DNA of 64,000 bases from Comamonas piscis (GTDB taxonomy: Bacteria > Pseudomonadota > Gammaproteobacteria > Burkholderiales > Burkholderiaceae_C): NCBI RefSeq assembly GCF_014109725.1, contig NZ_CP058554.1, positions 2,480,001 to 2,544,000 on the forward strand, given 5' to 3'. Position numbers and translations under genes: made by a program. Shown here in pieces: positions 59,762 to 64,000 of the stretch; position 1 is the first letter of the stretch, and each line of letters opens with the position of its first letter. Below the pieces are notes generated by a model, which was not told the DNA's origin, did not search any database, and was given only the letters and a program-made list of their open reading frames with translations.

Positions 59762-61306
59762 TCAATGCCCGTTGCTGGCCACCGCGCCGCTGCTATGTTC
59801 CTCTGCCGGTCTGTGTTGGCTCCTGCTGCGCAGCAGCACCACCGCCAGCGCGGAGGCCAGCACCAGCCCCACGGCGGTGGCCATCACCGCCATAAAGCCT
59901 TGGTCAAAGGCCGCATGGGCCAGGCCCAGCAGCTGGCTGGCAGCCTCGGGCGGCAGCTTTTCTGCGGCCAGCAATGCGGCATCGATGCCATCGCTGGCGC
60001 CGGTGGCCTGCAGGTTGGCCGGCAGCACCAGGCTGCTGGTATAGCGCCAAGACAGAACGCTGCCCAGGAGCGCGACGCCCAGCACGCCGCCAAACTCGTA
60101 GGACACCTCTTCGACCGAGGCGGCCATGCCGGCATGCTCAGGTGGCGCACTGTTCATCACCGCATTGGATGCGGCGGTGATGGTGGCACCCACACCCAGG
60201 CCCAGGACGGCCAGCACGGCGATTTTTTGCAGGCTGTGGGCGCCTGTGTTGAGGCTCATCGTCAAGGCACAGAGCGCCACTGCGCTGACCACCAGGCCCG
60301 CCAGAATCAGCCGCTGCGTGCCAAAGCGCGACAGCGCCCAGCCGGCAATGGGGCCGGCCACAAAGGCCGCCACCGGGATCGGCAAGATCGCCAGCCCCGC
60401 TTGCAGCGGGCTCAGCCCCAGCACCAGTTGCAGGCGCTGGCTGAACACCAGCTCCACACCCACCAAGGCGACGGCGGCCACCACGGCGGCAATCACACCG
60501 CCCGAGAACGTAGGAATGCGGAACAGACGCAGCTCGATCAGCGGTTGGGGCCGGCTGAGCTGGCGGCGGATAAAGACCGCCAGCACCACGGCGCTGAGGA
60601 TGCCCATCAGCGCGGCAAAGCCCAGTGACGGCGCAGGCTTGGCCAGCTCCTTGATGCTCAGCACCAGGCTGACCATGGCCACCATGGCCTGCAGTGAGCT
60701 GGTGTAGTCCCAGCCAGCGAGGCTGGCCTGGTGTTTGAGGCGGTCTGCGGGAATCAGCCACACGGTCAGCACCAGGGCCAGCGCCACGATGGGCACATTG
60801 ACCAGGAACACCGAGCCCCACCAGAAGTACTCCAGCAGCACGCCGCCGACGACAGGGCCCAGCGCCGCGCCGCCCGAAGCGACCGAGGCCCAGATGCCGA
60901 TGGCCACCGAGCGCTCGCGCTGGTCGGGAAAGCTCATGCGGATGATGGCCAGGGTGGCGGGCATCATGATGGCCGCGCCCACGCCCAGCAGCGCGCGGGC
61001 GGCGATCAACATGCCTGCGTTGGGCGAATAGGCGGCCGCCAGCGAGGCGATGCCAAAGATCACCAGGCCGAGCATGAACATGCGCCGGTAGCCCAGGCGG
61101 TCGCCCAAAGCGCCGGTGCTCAGCAACAGGCCGGCCACCACCAGCGCATAGGCGTTGACGATCCACAGCTTCATGGAGGTGGAGGCGGCCAGGTCATGGG
61201 TGAGTGTGGGCAGGGCGGTGTAGAGCACCGTCATGTCGACGACGATCAGCAGCAGGGCCATGGATACGATGGCCAGCACCAGCCATCTTCTGGAATGCAG
61301 TTCCAT
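59762..61306 (-). CDS. MFS transporter, 14-helix QacA/SmvA-like (DHA2)
   Basis: The product has 514 residues, with about 14 hydrophobic segments. Helix 1 reads AIVSMALLLIVVDMTVLYTALPTL, with the Asp typical of cation-exporting QacA/SmvA pumps; loop 2-3 has GALGDRLGYRRMFMLG, helix 5 GGAALGPVVGGVLLEYFWW. Such pumps expel quaternary ammonium compounds, methyl viologen and dyes by proton exchange. It ends the divergent unit with a GNAT gene 2 bases upstream. Confidence 0.9.
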   Translation of the reverse strand: MELHSRRWLVLAIVSMALLLIVVDMTVLYTALPTLTHDLAASTSMKLWIVNAYALVVAGLLLSTGALGDRLGYRRMFMLGLVIFGIASLAAAYSPNAGMLIAARALLGVGAAIMMPATLAIIRMSFPDQRERSVAIGIWASVASGGAALGPVVGGVLLEYFWWGSVFLVNVPIVALALVLTVWLIPADRLKHQASLAGWDYTSSLQAMVAMVSLVLSIKELAKPAPSLGFAALMGILSAVVLAVFIRRQLSRPQPLIELRLFRIPTFSGGVIAAVVAAVALVGVELVFSQRLQLVLGLSPLQAGLAILPIPVAAFVAGPIAGWALSRFGTQRLILAGLVVSAVALCALTMSLNTGAHSLQKIAVLAVLGLGVGATITAASNAVMNSAPPEHAGMAASVEEVSYEFGGVLGVALLGSVLSWRYTSSLVLPANLQATGASDGIDAALLAAEKLPPEAASQLLGLAHAAFDQGFMAVMATAVGLVLASALAVVLLRSRSQHRPAEEHSSGAVASNGH

Positions 61307-61308
61307 GA

Positions 61309-61845
61309 TCAGACCCCCAGTTCTTTCATCATCGTGACGGACAGGGGCTGGCAGCCCAGGCGCTCGAACAGCCGGTGCGCGCCATGGTTGCCGATGCCGC
61401 TTTCCAGAAACAGGCGTTGCACCCCTTCGGCCTGCAGCTGCGTGCAGACCCAGGCAAACAGCGCCTGGCCCAGGCCCTGGCCGCGTGCGGCGGGGCTGAC
61501 GACCAGGTCATCCAAGGTGGCAAACGGGGTGGGCGCGCGCTGCTCCTCGTCGAGGGAGATAAAGGCGATGCCGACCAGCGCATCGCCCTGGTGGGCGGTG
61601 GCGATGCGCTGCATTGCGTTGGCTTCGGGCGCGGCCAGGGTGGCCTCAATCTGCCGTGCCATGTGGTCGGCCAGGTCGGGGCTCCATTGCCCCGGTGCGA
61701 TGGCGCGTGGCGATTGCAGCTCGCCGTGGGAGATGTAGTGGGCGCTGAGCTGGCCCATGAACAGCGCCAGGATCGCTGGCGACTGCGCGGGGTCATGGCA
61801 CCAGGCCATCGTTGGGGCTGGTGTTTGTTGGTTGATCGATTGCAT
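61309..61845 (-). CDS. GNAT-family N-acetyltransferase
   Basis: The product has 178 residues. The acetyl-CoA binding loop is LVVSPAARGQGLGQALFAWV, preceded by DALVGIAFISLDEEQ and followed by LFLESGIGNHGAHRLFERLGCQ. The start MQSINQQ at 61845 is chosen; MAQYRT at 61863 is equally possible and neither has a clear ribosome-binding site. It is upstream of the QacA-like pump by 2 bases, so they share a transcript; the LysR gene is divergent. Confidence 0.88.
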   Translation of the reverse strand: MQSINQQTPAPTMAWCHDPAQSPAILALFMGQLSAHYISHGELQSPRAIAPGQWSPDLADHMARQIEATLAAPEANAMQRIATAHQGDALVGIAFISLDEEQRAPTPFATLDDLVVSPAARGQGLGQALFAWVCTQLQAEGVQRLFLESGIGNHGAHRLFERLGCQPLSVTMMKELGV

Positions 61846-61927
61846 GGTCCGATATTGCGCCATAAAAATAGATTGATAAAGTTGGAATCCATCAATAAAG
61901 CAGATGGATGCGTTACAGTGCCAGGCT

Positions 61928-62800
61928 ATGGAATGGACCGTTGAACAATTGCGGCAGTTTGTGGCCACGGCCGACAGTGGCTCTTTCTCTGCCGCTGCAC
62001 GCAGCTTGGGCAAGGCGCAGTCCGCTGTCAGCACTGCCGTGGGCATGCTGGAGGTGGACCTGGGTGTCGTGCTGTTTGACCGCTCGCACCGCAATGCCCA
62101 GCTCACCGATGCGGGACGGGTGCTGCTGCTGGAGGCACGCGAGCTGCTGCGCCAGGCCGAGCAGCTGGACCAGCGCGCGCAAGCGCTCAGCGGCGGGGCG
62201 GATGCCGAGCTGTCGATGGCGATTGACGAGGCGCTGCCGTATACGGCGGTGGCCAGCTTGTTGCGGGAGATTGCGCAACGCTACCCAGCCCTGGAGTTGC
62301 TGCTGCTGAACGGCACCGCCACTGAGGTGGCCGACTATGTGGCGCAGGGCCGGGCAGGGATGGCCTTGCAGATCGACCGGGGCCCCGTGCAGCAGCATTT
62401 TGAGCAGCGCCATGTAGGAACTGTGCCCCAGGGCGTGTTTGTGGCGGTGGACCACCCCCTGGCCGATGGCCAGGCCGTGAGCCTGCAGGCGCTGGCCCAG
62501 CACCGCCAGTTGCTTATGCACACCGAGGACGTGCATGAGCGCGCCTACAGCCCGCGCGTCTGGCGCTCGGACAGCTTCTACAACATTGCAGACATGGTGG
62601 CTGACAAGCTGGGCTGGGCGGTGCTGCCCGTCAATATTGCCCACTACGAAGGCAACCGCCAGGCGCTGCGCGAAGTGCCTTGCCCGGCACTGGCACTGCC
62701 CCGGCTGTCGGTGCGCATGCTCTGGCGCCAGGGCGCGCAGCGCAGCCAGACGGCGCAGTATGTGGAGACGCGCTTTGGCCAGCTGTTGGCGGCTATTTGA
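61928..62800 (+). CDS. LysR-family transcriptional regulator
   Basis: The product has 290 residues. The N-terminal helix-turn-helix is LRQFVATADSGSFSAAARSLGKAQSAVSTAVGMLEVDLGVVLFDRS. The effector domain is shorter in conserved motifs but typical (PALELLLLNGTATEVADYVAQG; MVADKLGWAVLPVNIAH). It is divergent from the GNAT-MFS pair and is their likely regulator. The effector is unknown. Confidence 0.93.
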   Translation: MEWTVEQLRQFVATADSGSFSAAARSLGKAQSAVSTAVGMLEVDLGVVLFDRSHRNAQLTDAGRVLLLEARELLRQAEQLDQRAQALSGGADAELSMAIDEALPYTAVASLLREIAQRYPALELLLLNGTATEVADYVAQGRAGMALQIDRGPVQQHFEQRHVGTVPQGVFVAVDHPLADGQAVSLQALAQHRQLLMHTEDVHERAYSPRVWRSDSFYNIADMVADKLGWAVLPVNIAHYEGNRQALREVPCPALALPRLSVRMLWRQGAQRSQTAQYVETRFGQLLAAI

Positions 62801-62858
62801 TATTCCGCCGCTGTATCTGTGGTCTGGCCTGGTATTAATAAATGGATTGCTGACTTTT

Positions 62859-62885
62859 ACGCCAATTTCAGGATGCGGCGTTTTT
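62859..62885 (+). terminator. Weak candidate terminator after lysR
   Basis: ACGCC pairs with GGCGT around a 14-base loop, followed by TTTTT. The stem is short, so activity is uncertain; it lies between two convergent genes. Confidence 0.35.
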
Positions 62886-62946
62886 AGGGTCGACTAAAAC
62901 CTCACTGTCATGATGTTAAGCAAGTGAATAGATATCACTTGGGTTA

Positions 62947-63666
62947 TCACTGCTGTCTTTCAACGCGATAACGCATCCAAACCACTTCTGCTTCCAGCGT
63001 TTCGACTGACATGAGTCGCAGTCTTCGTCCGGAAGCGGGCCGCTCGTTGGCATCTTGGCCTTGGTAATCAAATATGCTGGGGATGCCCGCCAAGCCATCT
63101 ATGCCTGGATAAACCAATAGGCTGATTTCATCAATGAGGTCCGCTTTGAGAAATGCACCATTGATGGTTCCTCCGCCCTCCAAAAGCAAGCATTCGGTTT
63201 GAAAATCAGCACCGATGCAGTCCATGGCGGTGGCAAGGTCATGGCCATCATCTCCGGCAAATAGATAAGAAACCCCGTCGGCACGTAGCTCAGCGAGATA
63301 GTCCTCCGAGACTCGGCTGCCCAGTACAGTGACGAGGTGCTCTTTGCCGATATGGTCCACGCCATAGTGGAGCTTTCCCGAAGGATCAATCGTAATGGCC
63401 AAATTGCGCTGTTGGCGATTACCCATGTGGCTGGTTCTTGCAGTCGCTTGGGATGAGGTTTTGGCAGCATGTTCTGCGCCCCGCACCATATCGGCCATGG
63501 TTTTTCGCCCCACGATCCAGCCCTGTGCCCCCAACTTTGCTGCAGATTCTTCGTATATCTCCAAGACCTTGTTTTTACCCGCACTGTCGGGTAATGGCGT
63601 CCAGCGGTTGGAAATAAGACGGCCGTCGATCGAGCCTATCATGTGGCAGATTATTTTGGGTCGCAT
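62947..63666 (-). CDS. RibD C-terminal/dihydrofolate-reductase-like protein
   Basis: The product has 239 residues. MRPKIICHMIGSIDGRLISNRW opens the family's NADPH-binding fold, with GWIVGRKTMADMVRG, ECLLLEGGGTINGAFLKADL and LVYPGIDGLAGIPSIFD in order. Stand-alone members are NADPH-dependent reductases of uncertain substrate, related to the reductase half of RibD. The start at 63666 matches the family; a longer frame to 63735 does not. It is downstream of a partial membrane-protein gene by 43 bases. Confidence 0.85.
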   Translation of the reverse strand: MRPKIICHMIGSIDGRLISNRWTPLPDSAGKNKVLEIYEESAAKLGAQGWIVGRKTMADMVRGAEHAAKTSSQATARTSHMGNRQQRNLAITIDPSGKLHYGVDHIGKEHLVTVLGSRVSEDYLAELRADGVSYLFAGDDGHDLATAMDCIGADFQTECLLLEGGGTINGAFLKADLIDEISLLVYPGIDGLAGIPSIFDYQGQDANERPASGRRLRLMSVETLEAEVVWMRYRVERQQ

Positions 63667-63709
63667 ATTTATATTTTCTGAAATGGTGGGGTAAATGAAT
63701 GGGTATATA

Positions 63710-64000
63710 TCAGTAAGCCAGGAAGCGTCCTGCAAAAACAGTACCCGTCCAACACAGCATTGAAATCAAGGCTGCGATTTTTGCCGATGTTGGTGGAGTC
63801 TGCTCTTCGTCCCAGGTCATGACGGTTTTATATATTCCCTGGTGAAAGATGAGAATATTAAAGCCCGCAATAACGATCAGGCCAAACTTCCAAACGGCAG
63901 CAGGACTTTCGCCCACCGCCAGCGCAATGGCGCTGAACATGGGCAGTCCGGTGCACAGGACGATGCCAAATCCCAGATGCGACAACGGCAGCAGATGGCG
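63710..64000 (-). CDS. Hypothetical membrane protein (5' partial)
   Basis: The frame is open to the window end, so the start is beyond it. The visible 96 residues hold three hydrophobic segments (LGFGIVLCTGLPMFSAIAL; VWKFGLIVIAGFNILIFHQG; IAALISMLCWTGTVFAGRFL) ending AY. It resembles small uncharacterised inner-membrane proteins of the DUF6644 kind, not confirmed. Function unknown. Confidence 0.65.
   Translation of the reverse strand, partial: RHLLPLSHLGFGIVLCTGLPMFSAIALAVGESPAAVWKFGLIVIAGFNILIFHQGIYKTVMTWDEEQTPPTSAKIAALISMLCWTGTVFAGRFLAY

Noticed and set aside
1..64000. CRISPR arrays, rRNA and tRNA genes
   Set aside because: I looked for short regularly spaced repeats and for tRNA cloverleaf signatures (GGTTCGAATCC-type T-arms with acceptor pairing) and found none convincing.

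Overview
The window is 64 kb of GC-rich bacterial chromosome. Its gene content and protein styles suggest a betaproteobacterium of the order Burkholderiales, most likely family Comamonadaceae (inference; there is no rRNA gene to anchor it). Supporting features are IPTL-CTERM-like surface proteins, a FecI/FecR/TonB-receptor/PepSY iron locus, a gene cluster of proteobacterial stressosome type, Ku/LigD, and many LysR and TetR regulators next to MFS pumps. I see no rRNA, tRNA or CRISPR array.

Layout. 1-11.2 kb holds three large exported proteins ending in IPTL-CTERM-like tails. The first is cut by the window edge. The second is a decayed DUF11-repeat gene whose 5' end is replaced by an insertion-element remnant and which carries an in-frame TGA. 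The third is an intact 1,356-residue beta-helix protein. A topoisomerase IB gene and a lipoprotein gene lie among them. 11.4-15.1 kb has a DUF1348 gene divergent from a TetR gene with twin operators, then a 7TMR-DISM histidine kinase with its NarL-type regulator. 15.2-17.0 kb carries a Bcr/CflA-type efflux gene preceded by a small membrane-protein gene and, further upstream, a strong promoter, a 16-codon leader ORF and alternative terminator-like hairpins. 17.0-23.2 kb is a Fur-box-controlled iron-uptake operon. 23.4-31.3 kb is an accessory stretch with orphan genes, a nonsense-mutated acetyltransferase, paired intergenic repeats, and housekeeping genes (TauE-type exporter, TrmO). 31.5-37.4 kb is a stressosome operon (RsbR, RsbS, RsbT, an ATPase-PP2C fusion, two histidine kinases) facing a small response regulator. 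37.6-38.7 kb has small genes and a 163-bp MITE-like element. 39.0-44.6 kb is a seven-gene operon joining trehalose synthesis (otsB, otsA) to an acyl-CoA dehydrogenase-like protein, a PIG-L deacetylase, a NodS-like methyltransferase and a glycosyltransferase. 44.8-48.4 kb is the Ku/LigD end-joining pair. 48.5-49.3 kb has three very small genes. 49.5-62.8 kb is rich in regulators and transporters: LysR/hydrolase/MFS, TetR/MFS/MFS, a two-component system next to a phosphoethanolamine transferase, and a QacA-type MFS with GNAT and LysR genes. The window ends with a RibD-like reductase and a partial membrane-protein gene.

How the parts may work together. Much of the region concerns stress and envelope defence: sensing (stressosome and two-component systems), osmotic and desiccation protection (trehalose), break repair without replication (Ku/LigD), drug efflux, lipid A modification and iron capture. 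The items I would examine first are the attenuator-like leader before the Bcr/CflA pump, the trehalose plus Nod-factor-like gene operon, the stressosome with no sigma factor nearby, and the orphan-gene island bounded by inverted repeat elements.
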